From: Raineyella antarctica
Lineage (GTDB): Bacteria > Actinomycetota > Actinomycetes > Propionibacteriales > Propionibacteriaceae
Assembly (NCBI RefSeq): GCF_900092135.1
Contig: NZ_FMYF01000003.1
Location: forward strand, 248,001-312,000
Reading direction: 5' to 3'
Length of the DNA: 64,000 bases
Shown here piece by piece: positions 1 to 8,215 of this stretch. The notes beneath the pieces are model-generated. The model searched no databases and was not told the DNA's origin. It saw only the letters and a program-made list of their open reading frames with translations. Numbering within the stretch: position 1 is the first letter of the stretch; each line of letters starts with the position of its first letter. The position numbers and the translations under genes were made by a program.

Positions 1-633
1 GTCACCCTCGTGCTGGACGACGGCTCGGAGCTGGAGGTCGACGAGGTGCTGCTGGCGACCGGACGCCGGGCCGCCACCGACGGGCTGGGCCTGGAGGCCG
101 TCGGACTCCGGCCCGACGACCTGGCCGGACGTACGCACGGCGGCCCACTGCCGGCGTGGCTGTCCACCGTCGGTGACATCAATGGCGAGGCGCTGCTCAC
201 CCACTGGGGCAAGCACCAGGGCCGCCGGGTCGGGGGCCGGATCGCGGCCCTGGCCGAGGGGCGCCCAGTCCCCGCGGAGCCGCCGGCACCGGTCCCTGCC
301 GTGGTGTTCAGCTCCCCGCAGGTCGCCTCGGTCGGCCTGACCTCCCAGCAGGCGGAACAACAGGACCGCCGGGTGCGACTCCTGGACGTGGACTACACCT
401 CCGCCGCGGGGGCCTCGCTGCTGCGCGACGACGCGGCCGGGCACGTCCGGCTGGTCGTCGACGAGGACAGCGAGGTGGTGCTGGGCGCCACCTTCGTGGG
501 GCCCGACGTCGCCGAGCAACTGCACGCCGCCACGATCGCGGTCGCGGCGGGTCTGGACCTGGCCACGCTGCGTCTGGCGGTGCCGAGCTATCCGACAGCC
601 AGCGAGGTGTGGCTGCGGCTGCTGGAGGACTGA
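1..633 (+). CDS. FAD-dependent NAD(P)-disulfide oxidoreductase, C-terminal part
   Basis: The reading frame is open from the first base, so the 5' end lies outside the window. What remains (about 210 residues) is the end of the NAD/FAD region, with the flavin-binding LLATGRR and STVGDIN motifs, then the dimerisation domain of the glutathione reductase/dihydrolipoamide dehydrogenase/mercuric reductase family. The family usually ends in HPTxSE, whose histidine is the proton donor of disulfide reductases; here the motif reads YPTASE. The protein may therefore act as a quinone or other NAD(P)H oxidoreductase and not as a disulfide reductase. The redox-active CxxxxC would lie upstream and cannot be checked. 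Confidence 0.85.
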   Translation, partial: VTLVLDDGSELEVDEVLLATGRRAATDGLGLEAVGLRPDDLAGRTHGGPLPAWLSTVGDINGEALLTHWGKHQGRRVGGRIAALAEGRPVPAEPPAPVPAVVFSSPQVASVGLTSQQAEQQDRRVRLLDVDYTSAAGASLLRDDAAGHVRLVVDEDSEVVLGATFVGPDVAEQLHAATIAVAAGLDLATLRLAVPSYPTASEVWLRLLED

Positions 634-645
634 GACGCTGGCCGG

Positions 646-1062
646 CTAGGGCAGGAGCGCACCGAGCAGCCGGCCGAGCTCGGCGCGGTCGGCCTCGGAC
701 AGGCCACCGAAGAACTCGCCGGCCACCTCGGCCCGCACCTCGCGGGAGCGCTCCTCGACCGCACGGCCACGGTCGGTCGGCTCGACCAGTTGGGCCCGCC
801 GGTCCCCCGGGTCCGGCCCCCGGCTGACGAACCCCGCCTCCACCAGCGCGTCGATCACGTCGGTGACCGAGCGGGGGGTGACGTGCAGGCGCTCGGCCAG
901 CCGGGCGGGACGTACGGCGCCCTCCTCGCACACGATGTGCAGCGCCCTGCCCTGGTGCGGCGGCAGCGGGCCGCCGCCGAGCCTGACCGCCTGGCGGAAG
1001 GCCCGCGTGGCGGAGTGCAGCAGGTCGGCGAGTTCCGCGGCGGTCGGGGCGGCATCGGGCAT
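646..1062 (-). CDS. MarR family transcriptional regulator
   Basis: 138 residues, the usual size for MarR. A winged helix spans roughly residues 35-105: recognition helix around RLHVTPRSVTDVIDALVEAG, then the wing RGPDPGDRRAQLVEPTDRG, whose D-x-R-R is the family signature. The gene is divergent from the ABC exporter at 1160 with a 97-base shared promoter region, an arrangement typical of MarR repressors that control a neighbouring efflux pump. The effector is unknown. Its 3' end converges on the oxidoreductase gene with only 12 bases between them. Confidence 0.9.
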   Translation of the reverse strand: MPDAAPTAAELADLLHSATRAFRQAVRLGGGPLPPHQGRALHIVCEEGAVRPARLAERLHVTPRSVTDVIDALVEAGFVSRGPDPGDRRAQLVEPTDRGRAVEERSREVRAEVAGEFFGGLSEADRAELGRLLGALLP

Positions 1063-1090
1063 GCGGGAATACTACCAAGCCTTAGAGCGC

Positions 1091-1120
1091 TTGACTCATT
1101 GTGAAGTTACCTCACATACT
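1091..1120 (+). promoter_or_regulatory. Promoter of the ABC exporter with possible MarR site
   Basis: TTGACT (1091-1096) and CATACT (1115-1120) are separated by 18 bases, a good sigma-70-like match. The spacer holds the imperfect palindrome GTGAAGTTACCTCAC (1101-1115), well placed for the divergent MarR protein to block RNA polymerase. Promoter and operator are inferred from sequence only. Confidence 0.5.
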
Positions 1121-1159
1121 TGTCGTGTCGAACCACCCCACCAGCTCAGGAGGTACCCC

Positions 1160-2983
1160 ATGACCGACCTCCACATGGGTCCCCCGATGGGACGCCCGGC
1201 CCGGATCGATCCGGCCGACCGCGCCCAGCTCGCCGAGTCCCCCGTCGGCTTCTCCCGCGTCGCGGCGCTGTTCCGCCCGTACGGGCGCCAGCTGACGCTG
1301 GTCATCGTGATGATCGTCGCCACCTCGGTGGTCAGCCTCGCCCAGCCGTTCCTGGTCCGCGAGGTGATCGACGTCGCGATCCCCGGCCAGCGGGTCGGAC
1401 TGCTCGTCACCCTGGTCGCCGCGATGATCGGGATCGCCGCTGCGGTCCAACTGATCGGCGTGCTGCAGACCTGGATCAGCTCCAGCGTGGGCCAGCACGT
1501 CATGCACGACCTGCGCACCAGCGTCTTCAACCACCTGCAGAAGCAGTCGCTCGGGTTCTTCACCCGGACCCGTGGCGGCGAGGTGCAGTCGCGGCTGGTC
1601 AACGACGTCGCCGGGATGCAGTCCGTGGTCACCACCACGGCAACCTCGATCGCCTCCAATGCCACGACGGCGGTGGCGACCACGATCGCCATGGTCGCCC
1701 TCAGCCCGCGGCTCTCGCTGCTCTCCCTGGTCGTGCTGCCGCCGGCCATCTGGCTGACCCGCCAGGTCGCCCTGATCCGGCGTGACATCACCGGCAAGCT
1801 GCAGCGGACCATGGCCGAGATGCACGGGCACGTGGAGGAGTCGCTGTCGATCAGCGGCGTACGACTGTCCAAGACGCTGGGGGCCACCGGGGCCGGGGCG
1901 GCGAAGTTCGAGGACATCTCCGAGCGGCTGATCGACCTGGAGCTGCGCTCCCAGCTGTCCGGGCGCTGGCGGATGGCCACGATGCAGATCATCTTCGCCG
2001 CGATCCCGGCAGTCATCTACCTGGTCGCCGGCCTGCCCGGCCTGGGCGAGCCGATGACGATCGGCACGCTGATCGCCTTCACCGGCCTGCAGTCGCAGAT
2101 CTTCCGGCCGCTGATGGGGCTGATGAACGTGGGCTCGCAGTGGGTGTCCTCGATGGCCCTGTTCAGCCGGATCTTCGGCTACCTCGACCTCCGGCCCGAG
2201 GTCCCCGCCCCCGAGCACCCGGTCCGGATCGACCGGTCGCGGGTCGAGGGCCGGGTCCGCTTCGAGGACGTCGGCTTCCGCTACGCCGGCGCCGACCAGC
2301 CGACCCTGGCCGGGATCGACCTGGAGATCGCCCCCGGCAGCACGCTGGCCCTGGTCGGCGAGACCGGGTCGGGCAAGTCGACGCTGGCCTCGCTGGTCGC
2401 CCGGCTGAACGACCCGACCACCGGCCGGGTGACGATCGACGGGATCGACGTACGCGACCTGGCCGCCGCGGACCTGGCCGCCCTGGTCGGGGTGGTGTCG
2501 CAGGAGACCTACCTGGTCCACGACACGATCCGGGCGAACCTGCTGCTGGCCCGGCCCGGGGCGCCCGAGCAGGAGCTGTGGCAGGCGCTGGCCACGGCCC
2601 GGATCGCCGACCTGGTCGCCGGCCTGCCCGAGGGCCTGGACACGGTGGTGGGCGCCCGCGGCTTCCGCTTCTCCGGAGGTGAGCAGCAGCGGCTCGCGAT
2701 CGCCCGTACGATCCTGCGCAACCCGCCGATCCTGGTCCTGGACGAGGCGACCAGTGCGCTGGACAACGAGACCGAACGCGAGGTGCAGGCCGGTCTGGAC
2801 CGGCTGGCCAGCGGCCGTACCACGCTGACCATCGCGCACCGCCTCTCCACCATCAGGGACGCCGACCAGATCGCCGTCCTGGCCGACGGACGGGTGGTCG
2901 AGCAGGGCACCCACGACGAGCTGGTCGCCCGCGGCGGGGCGTACGCCGACCTGCTGGCACCGGCCCTGGTGCTGCCCGCCTGA
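1160..2983 (+). CDS. ABC exporter, fused permease and ATPase
   Basis: 607 residues from the ATG at 1160, which is preceded by AGGAGG; longer upstream extensions run through the promoter. The N-terminal half (about residues 35-330) is a six-helix ABC exporter membrane domain. The C-terminal half is the ATPase: Walker A GETGSGKST near residue 400, Q-loop VSQETYL, signature FSGGEQQR, Walker B ILVLDEATSALD, and H-loop IAHRLS. It is a half-transporter of the MsbA/MdlB/multidrug type that works as a homodimer or with a partner; no second half-transporter is adjacent. The substrate cannot be told from sequence. It is probably controlled by the divergent MarR repressor. Confidence 0.92.
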   Translation: MTDLHMGPPMGRPARIDPADRAQLAESPVGFSRVAALFRPYGRQLTLVIVMIVATSVVSLAQPFLVREVIDVAIPGQRVGLLVTLVAAMIGIAAAVQLIGVLQTWISSSVGQHVMHDLRTSVFNHLQKQSLGFFTRTRGGEVQSRLVNDVAGMQSVVTTTATSIASNATTAVATTIAMVALSPRLSLLSLVVLPPAIWLTRQVALIRRDITGKLQRTMAEMHGHVEESLSISGVRLSKTLGATGAGAAKFEDISERLIDLELRSQLSGRWRMATMQIIFAAIPAVIYLVAGLPGLGEPMTIGTLIAFTGLQSQIFRPLMGLMNVGSQWVSSMALFSRIFGYLDLRPEVPAPEHPVRIDRSRVEGRVRFEDVGFRYAGADQPTLAGIDLEIAPGSTLALVGETGSGKSTLASLVARLNDPTTGRVTIDGIDVRDLAAADLAALVGVVSQETYLVHDTIRANLLLARPGAPEQELWQALATARIADLVAGLPEGLDTVVGARGFRFSGGEQQRLAIARTILRNPPILVLDEATSALDNETEREVQAGLDRLASGRTTLTIAHRLSTIRDADQIAVLADGRVVEQGTHDELVARGGAYADLLAPALVLPA

Positions 2984-3055
2984 GGCCCGGACACGACTGG
3001 ATAACGGCCTCCGGTAGCCCCACCCGGTCGGACCCCTCGGCGGGACACTGGTGGC

Positions 3056-3490
3056 ATGAGGGCTCGCCCGAACGTCGTGTTGCTCGTCATCGCGGTGCTG
3101 GTCGCCGCGCTCGCCACAACCGCCGCCGTCGTGGCCGCGAACCGCAAGCCCTCCCCACCCGACCTGGCGACACCCGAGGGAGTCGTGGAGGCGTACGTGG
3201 TCGCCGTGATAACTGCCGACCAGGCCACAGCGACGTCCTTCCTCGACCCCACCCTGAACTGCCAGTCGAACCTGCAGTACTTCAGCCAGCAGCAGGGCTC
3301 TTTCACGGTGGTGAGCAGCAGGACGTCCGGCTCGACGGCCTGGGTGGTCGCCGAGATCAGCATGGGCGGTGGTGGCCCCCTCCCCGACACCACGAACGCC
3401 CAACGGTTCACGTTCCAGCTGGTCTCCCGCGACGGCCACTGGCTGGTCACCGGCGACCCGTGGCCCGGCCTCGGATGCAAGGAGAACTGA
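3056..3490 (+). CDS. Membrane-anchored hypothetical protein
   Basis: 144 residues. A single N-terminal hydrophobic segment (residues 7-27) is followed by an exported domain of about 110 residues with two cysteines (NCQS and LGCKEN) that could form a disulfide. The layout (anchor, then a small NTF2/SnoaL-like or lumazine-like domain beginning PEGVVEAYVVAV) resembles the DUF4878-like secreted proteins of actinobacteria, but I cannot assign a family with confidence. It ends five bases before the next gene, so the two are probably co-transcribed. The start is the ATG at 3056; its ribosome site is weak. Confidence 0.65.
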   Translation: MRARPNVVLLVIAVLVAALATTAAVVAANRKPSPPDLATPEGVVEAYVVAVITADQATATSFLDPTLNCQSNLQYFSQQQGSFTVVSSRTSGSTAWVVAEISMGGGGPLPDTTNAQRFTFQLVSRDGHWLVTGDPWPGLGCKEN

Positions 3491-3495
3491 ATCCC

Positions 3496-5253
3496 ATGAG
3501 CATCTTGTTCGGGCTGCTGCCGGCGCTGGTGGTCGTCGCGCTCCTGGCCCTCGTGATCGTCTGGGCGAACCGCCGGCACGCGGCCGGGGCCGGGGCCGGC
3601 GGGGACCCCCATCCGATCCGGCGGTTCTTCCAGTACCTGCTGCTGTTCGGCCTGCTGGTGGTCGCGGCGATCGGCACCAGCAACCTGCTGGCCCGCCTGT
3701 TCGGCTCGACCACCCGGGCGCCCGGTCCCAGCCCCTACCCGGGTGGACCGGATCCCGCCCTGCTGCTGGCCCAGGACCTCGCCTTCAGCATCGTCGGCAT
3801 CCCACTGGTCGCCCTGATCGCGGCCTGGACCTGGCGCAGCCACCGGCGCGATCCGGAGGAGTCCCGCTCCGGCGTGTACGCGGTCCACGCCACCCTGATG
3901 GCGCTGGTCGCGCTACTCGTCTCCGCCCTGGCCCTCCAGGCCCTGGTCGGCGCCGCGGCGTACCGCCCGCACCTCGACGCCGACGCCGCCGGCCGGTTCA
4001 TCGTCTGGGGGGCGATCTGGGTGGCGTACTGGCTGCTGGCCCGGAGGTCCCTGCCGGCCGTCCACCGGGGTCCGCACCTGGTGCTCGGCTCCATGGTGGG
4101 CCTGGTCCTGGTCACGCTGGGCTTCGTCCGGCTGGTCGGCACCTCCCTGGACATGCTGGTGCGCCCCGGCGAGGTGATCGGGATCGGCGGACAACTGGCC
4201 GGGGCCCTCGGACTGTTCCTGGCCGGCGCGCTGGTCTGGGTGCGCTACTGGGTGACCGCGACGGCGCGCGAGCCTCGTACGCCACTGTGGCTGCTGCACG
4301 TGCTGGTGCTGGGCGTCGGTGGTGGACTGGTGCTGGCCCTGCTCGGTGCCAGCCTGCTGCTGTGGGACACCCTGGTCTGGTTCGTCGGGGACCCCGGGCA
4401 GACGACCGCCCGGCTGCACTTCGCCGGCGCCACCAGCCAGTTCGCGGCCGTGCTGGCCGGGGCGCTGGTCTGGTGGTACCACCGCAGCGCGTTGGCGCAC
4501 GGCGGCACGACCGGCCGCACCGAGGTGCAGCGGGTCTACGAGTACCTCGTCTCGGCGATCGGCCTGGGCGCGACCGCGGCCGGGGTGGGGACGGTCCTGG
4601 TGGCGCTGATCGAGTCGGTGACCCCCGGGGTCGACGTCGGCATGTCGGTGCGCAACACCCTGCTCTCCGCGGTCACCCTGCTGGTGGTCGGCATCCCGGT
4701 CTGGCTGACGTTCTGGCTCGCCATCCGCCGCAAGGTCGCGGCCGATCCGCCGGCGGAGGTCGCCTCGCGCACCCGGCGGATCTACCTGGCTCTGCTGTTC
4801 GGGCTGGCCGGGGTCGCGGCCGCGATCGCCCTGATCATCGTGGCGATCGGACTGATGCAGGACGTGGTCGTGTCCCAGGTCTCCGGGGCGACCCTCCGGT
4901 CGATGCGCTACGGCCTCGGCGTGCTGGTCGCGGCGGCCGCGGTGTCGACCTACCACGGCACGGTGTGGCGCGAGGATCGTACGATCGCCCCGGTCCCACC
5001 GGTCCCGGCGGAGGCCGCCCCCCGCTGGATCATCCTGGTCGGCCCCGCGGCCCCCGACCTGGTCCGCGACGTGGAGCAGGCCACCGGGGCCCATGTGGAG
5101 CTGTGGAGCACCGCCGGCGAGGTGGGCCACTGGGACCGGGAGGCACTCGTCGCGGCGCTGGCCGAGCACACCGGCCCCTCCGCCCTGGTGCTGGCCCAGG
5201 ACGGCCCGCCGCAGGTGCTCGACGTCAGCATGGCCGGACGCCCCCTCGACTAG
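3496..5253 (+). CDS. DUF5671 domain multi-pass membrane protein
   Basis: 585 residues with about a dozen hydrophobic segments. The stretch HPIRRFFQYLLLFGLLVVAA near residue 35 is typical of the DUF5671 family, and a similar block (RVYEYLVSAIGLG) recurs near residue 350, suggesting internal duplication of a four-helix unit. A soluble tail of about 85 residues (from TIAPVPPVP) closes the protein. Function is not known for the family. The ATG at 3496 is chosen over the in-frame one at 3460 because the latter lies inside the upstream gene, and the 3496 start follows it by five bases. Confidence 0.8.
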   Translation: MSILFGLLPALVVVALLALVIVWANRRHAAGAGAGGDPHPIRRFFQYLLLFGLLVVAAIGTSNLLARLFGSTTRAPGPSPYPGGPDPALLLAQDLAFSIVGIPLVALIAAWTWRSHRRDPEESRSGVYAVHATLMALVALLVSALALQALVGAAAYRPHLDADAAGRFIVWGAIWVAYWLLARRSLPAVHRGPHLVLGSMVGLVLVTLGFVRLVGTSLDMLVRPGEVIGIGGQLAGALGLFLAGALVWVRYWVTATAREPRTPLWLLHVLVLGVGGGLVLALLGASLLLWDTLVWFVGDPGQTTARLHFAGATSQFAAVLAGALVWWYHRSALAHGGTTGRTEVQRVYEYLVSAIGLGATAAGVGTVLVALIESVTPGVDVGMSVRNTLLSAVTLLVVGIPVWLTFWLAIRRKVAADPPAEVASRTRRIYLALLFGLAGVAAAIALIIVAIGLMQDVVVSQVSGATLRSMRYGLGVLVAAAAVSTYHGTVWREDRTIAPVPPVPAEAAPRWIILVGPAAPDLVRDVEQATGAHVELWSTAGEVGHWDREALVAALAEHTGPSALVLAQDGPPQVLDVSMAGRPLD

Positions 5254-5281
5254 CGCCCGGTACGACCGCCTGCGGCGATCG

Positions 5282-5848
5282 CTAGCCCAGGTCGGCCAGG
5301 TAGTCCTCGGCCCACTGCCAGCGGACCTTCGCCACGTCGGCCCGGGCCCGGAACGCCCGGGCCTTCATGGCCCGGATCCGGTCCGCCTGCTCCGGGCGGA
5401 CCCGCAGCCGCTCGCGGATCAGCGGGGTCTCCCCCGCGGCCAGCGCCAGGCTGTGCGCCTCGGCGTCCCGGTACAGCTCGAACTGCTCGTCGCGGTAGGC
5501 GACCAGCACCGTACGGACCTGGTCGTCGTCGATCATGTCGAAGAAGACCGCCTGCAGCAGGAACGGGTCACGCTCCCCCGGCAGCGGGTGCACGGTCGCG
5601 ATCCAGGACTCCAGCTCGGCACGCCCAGCAGCGGTCAGGCGGTAGACCACGCGTCGCTGCGCCTCCCCGCGGATGCCCTCCTCGGCGTCGACCAGGCCCT
5701 CGGACTCCAGGGTGGCCAGTAGCGGGTAGATCTGGCTGTGCTTGGCCGACCAGAGCCACCCCATCGACGCGTCGAAGAACCGCTTCAGGTCGTAGCCGGT
5801 CATCGGGGTGGCCTCGAGGACACCCAGGACGGCATGCTTCAGCGACAT
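5282..5848 (-). CDS. PadR family transcriptional regulator (downstream copy)
   Basis: 188 residues: an N-terminal winged helix (residues 1-85, MSLKHAVLGVLEATPMTGYD and HSQIYPLLATLESEGLV) followed by the long alpha-helical C-terminal dimerisation region of Vir-type PadR proteins. It is the last gene of a minus-strand set that starts with another PadR gene at 8077; only 19 bases separate it from the dioxygenase gene. The two PadR proteins are clearly related to each other. A role in sensing an aromatic compound is inferred from the family and the neighbours. Confidence 0.9.
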   Translation of the reverse strand: MSLKHAVLGVLEATPMTGYDLKRFFDASMGWLWSAKHSQIYPLLATLESEGLVDAEEGIRGEAQRRVVYRLTAAGRAELESWIATVHPLPGERDPFLLQAVFFDMIDDDQVRTVLVAYRDEQFELYRDAEAHSLALAAGETPLIRERLRVRPEQADRIRAMKARAFRARADVAKVRWQWAEDYLADLG

Positions 5849-5867
5849 GCAGCCATCCTAGGAAGGT

Positions 5868-6737
5868 TCAGCGGTCCTGGCGCCGGGCCGCGGGGACGGC
5901 ACCCCGCCACATGTCGATGAAGTCCGGCTCGGCGGTGTCGAAGTGGCGCGGGACCCAGGTGCCGTCGTCGGGGATCAGCCGTACGCCGTAGGAGTACTCC
6001 CAGGTCATGTCCTCGGGACCCTTGAAGTAGAGGAAGATCGCGGTGGACTGCGGGTGCCGGCCCGGCCCCATCGTGATGTGCACGCCGTTGGCCTCCAGGA
6101 AGCGCCAGCTGCGCATCACGTCGTCGATCGAGCCGACCTGGAAGTTCACGTGCCCCAGTCCGGTGCTGTCCTTGAAGATGGCCAGCTTGTGGTGCACCGG
6201 GTCGATCCGGGTCAGGACGGCGTTCTCGCCGATCCAGTCGGAGACCTTGATGTTGAAGTGCCGGGTCCAGAAGTCGTGCGCCTCCATCACGTCCGGCGCC
6301 TCGATCCCGAGGTGGCCGAACTCGGTGATGCCGGCGGGCCGGGCCCAGCGCACCGGCCGGGCCTCGACGTGCACCTGGCCGATCACCAGCTCGATCCGGT
6401 TGTCGCCCGGGGAGAGGAAGGAGATGAAGTCCTGGACGCGGCGGGCCCGGGCCTCCTCGGGGGTGCCGCGGGTGACCTCGACGCCGTCGGCCTGCAGCTG
6501 GGCGGCGGCGGCCTCCAGCTCGGCCGGCCCGGCGAGGACGAAGGCGCTGGCCAGCGAGCCGACATGGTCGCCCTCGACGAAGGCCAGGCAGTGGTGGCGG
6601 TTGTCGGCGCGGAACATCGCCGTGTCGCCCTCGTGCCGGACGAGTTCGAGGCCGACGATGTCCTGGGCGAAGTCGAGCTGGGCGCGCATGTCGGCAGTGC
6701 CGACGCGGACGTAGGCGAGGTCGATGAGGTTGATCAT
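5868..6737 (-). CDS. Extradiol ring-cleavage dioxygenase (VOC superfamily)
   Basis: 289 residues with two vicinal-oxygen-chelate domains, the size and layout of type I extradiol dioxygenases of the catechol 2,3-dioxygenase/2,3-dihydroxybiphenyl 1,2-dioxygenase class. The likely Fe(II) ligands in the C-terminal domain are His142 (FGHLGIE), His196 (LGHVNF) and Glu247 (TWEYSYGV). All three are present, so the protein should be active, splitting a catechol-type ring next to the two hydroxyls. The natural substrate is not evident. It follows the aldolase-like gene by 33 bases and sits between two padR genes, which supports an inducible aromatic catabolic operon. Confidence 0.88.
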   Translation of the reverse strand: MINLIDLAYVRVGTADMRAQLDFAQDIVGLELVRHEGDTAMFRADNRHHCLAFVEGDHVGSLASAFVLAGPAELEAAAAQLQADGVEVTRGTPEEARARRVQDFISFLSPGDNRIELVIGQVHVEARPVRWARPAGITEFGHLGIEAPDVMEAHDFWTRHFNIKVSDWIGENAVLTRIDPVHHKLAIFKDSTGLGHVNFQVGSIDDVMRSWRFLEANGVHITMGPGRHPQSTAIFLYFKGPEDMTWEYSYGVRLIPDDGTWVPRHFDTAEPDFIDMWRGAVPAARRQDR

Positions 6738-6770
6738 GACGTGCTCCTGGTCGGGTGGGAGGGGCGTGGG

Positions 6771-7424
6771 TCAGCCGTGCTGGGCACTGAGGTGGGACCA
6801 GATCCGGCCGAGGAGCTCGGTGCTGGTCGTACGCCAGGCCTCCTGCTCCTCGATCGAGAGGGGTTCGGGGGTGCCGGCGGAGGCCGCGACGGCGTTGAGC
6901 CGGGCGGAGGCCTCGAGCACCCACATCCGGGCCACCGCCTCGCCCGGCGTGGCGCCGGTGGTGATGGCCCCGTTGCCGCGCATCACCAGCGCATCGGCGC
7001 GGCCGAGCGTTGCGGCGAGGCGGCCGGCGCGCTCGGGATCGCGGACCAGACGGGGGTCGGTGAAGACCGGGACGACGTCGCCGACGAAGCTGCCCTGCCC
7101 GTGCAGCGGGCGGATCGGGACCCCGGCCGCGGTGATCGCGGTGACCGTCTCCGGCTGGGCCCGGCAGACGGCGTCGACCTCGGGTCGGGCCCGCAGGATG
7201 GCAAGGTGGATCCAGGCCTCCTTGGGGATCCCGGCGGGCAGTTCGGTGGCGTCCAGCGGGACGACCGGGAAGTCGTCGTCGGGGCGCACCGAGCCGAGCG
7301 GAACCGCCGGGGTGATCGCCACCCGGCCGGCGTCGAGGCGGACCGACACGTGCCCGAAGGCGGTGACCAGGCCCTCGGCGGCGAGGGCGTGGGCGGCGGT
7401 GGCCAGAGCAGGGCGTACGTCCAT
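6771..7424 (-). CDS. Class II aldolase/adducin family protein, zinc ligands altered
   Basis: 217 residues matching the fuculose-phosphate aldolase/adducin fold: GHVSVR near residue 24, then PKEAWIHLAILRARPEV, and a C-terminal GEAVARMWVLEASARLN helix. In true aldolases the zinc is held by HxH and a later His. Here the first pair reads CRAQP (residues 87-91) and the third position falls in RGNGAI. So a retro-aldol function is doubtful. Some family members next to ring-cleavage dioxygenases decarboxylate dihydroxy aromatic acids (PhtC-type); that is a possible role here, by analogy only. It is the first catabolic gene after the PadR box at 7454. Confidence 0.8.
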   Translation of the reverse strand: MDVRPALATAAHALAAEGLVTAFGHVSVRLDAGRVAITPAVPLGSVRPDDDFPVVPLDATELPAGIPKEAWIHLAILRARPEVDAVCRAQPETVTAITAAGVPIRPLHGQGSFVGDVVPVFTDPRLVRDPERAGRLAATLGRADALVMRGNGAITTGATPGEAVARMWVLEASARLNAVAASAGTPEPLSIEEQEAWRTTSTELLGRIWSHLSAQHG

Positions 7425-7453
7425 GTCGAGGAGCGTAGGCAGGGCTGTTCAGT

Positions 7454-7471
7454 TATGTCAAGAGCTACATA
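7454..7471. promoter_or_regulatory. PadR-type operator box
   Basis: TATGT-N8-ACATA lies 30 bases upstream of the aldolase-like gene and 19 bases after the padR gene that precedes it. ATGT-N8-ACAT is the classic PadR box. Its place at the head of the catabolic genes suggests one or both PadR proteins repress them from here. Confidence 0.6.
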
Positions 7472-7489
7472 GTTAGCAGGTGTTGGCCG

Positions 7490-8077
7490 TCACTCCTGCC
7501 ATCCGCCGGTCAGCCGGGCTGCCACCCGCAGGTCCTCGGCCCAGGAGATCGACACCTCGCAGTGCCGGATCATCCCGCTGAAGACCACCGACTTCATCAT
7601 CTGCATCCGGTCGTGCTCCTCCATCGGCCGGGCCTTCATCCGCTCCCGGATCAACTCGGTCTCGCCCTCGATCAGGGAGCGCTGGTGCTCGCGCAGGTCG
7701 GCGATCCGGTCCCTCATGGCCGAGACATACTCGTCCAGCACGCCGTCGACCGCATGGTTGTCGAGGACGTCCATGAACAGCGCCTGAAGCAGCATCGGGT
7801 CACGGGCCGGCGGCAGGCGGTGCACGGAGCCGACCCATTCGCGCAGTTCGGCCCGGCCCGCCTCGGTGATGGTGTACCGGGTCGAGTGGCGACGCCCGTG
7901 CACCTCGTCCTCACTGAACACCACACCCTCGTCCGCCATCGCGTTCAGCAGCGGGTAGATCTGGCTCAGCTTGGCACTCCACACCCAGTTGGCACTGGTC
8001 TCGAAGAAGGACCCGAGTTCGTAGCCCGTCATCGGCTGGGCGTCCAGCACGCCGAGGATGGCATAGCGCAGCGACAT
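7490..8077 (-). CDS. PadR family transcriptional regulator (upstream copy)
   Basis: 195 residues from the ATG at 8077, which has the ribosome site GAAGGGG; an upstream in-frame start at 8146 would reach into the promoter region. The N-terminal winged helix (MSLRYAILGVLDAQPMTGYE, LSQIYPLLNAMADEGVV) and helical C-terminus match PadR. It is divergent from the importer at 8216 and heads the minus-strand aromatic block. It resembles the second copy at 5282-5848, so the locus has two paralogous repressors at its two ends. Confidence 0.9.
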   Translation of the reverse strand: MSLRYAILGVLDAQPMTGYELGSFFETSANWVWSAKLSQIYPLLNAMADEGVVFSEDEVHGRRHSTRYTITEAGRAELREWVGSVHRLPPARDPMLLQALFMDVLDNHAVDGVLDEYVSAMRDRIADLREHQRSLIEGETELIRERMKARPMEEHDRMQMMKSVVFSGMIRHCEVSISWAEDLRVAARLTGGWQE

Positions 8078-8130
8078 GAATCGCCCCTTCGTCAGTTCTG
8101 GGTGATAGGCCCTATTGATACGACTGTGAC

Positions 8131-8183
8131 CTGTAAGTCTTGACATACCCTAGCCGCCCCAACAGGATGTGACCATGGTCACA
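8131..8183. promoter_or_regulatory. Divergent promoter region with two operator-like sites
   Basis: CTGT-AAGTCTTG-ACATA (8131-8147) is one base away from a PadR box and overlaps a TTGACA -35 element (8140-8145) for the importer. Twenty bases on, TGTGACCATGGTCACA (8168-8183) is a perfect 16-base palindrome that ends 32 bases before the first permease start. One site for PadR and a second for another regulator would fit. Confidence 0.45.
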
Positions 8184-8215
8184 GCGAAGAGATCACTCAG
8201 GTTCGGGAGGCATCC

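Noticed and set aside
1112-3439. A 775-codon open frame on the minus strand
   Set aside because: It is antisense to the ABC exporter and the next gene; its composition (many G, R, Q, D, no domains) is what reverse frames of high-GC genes give.
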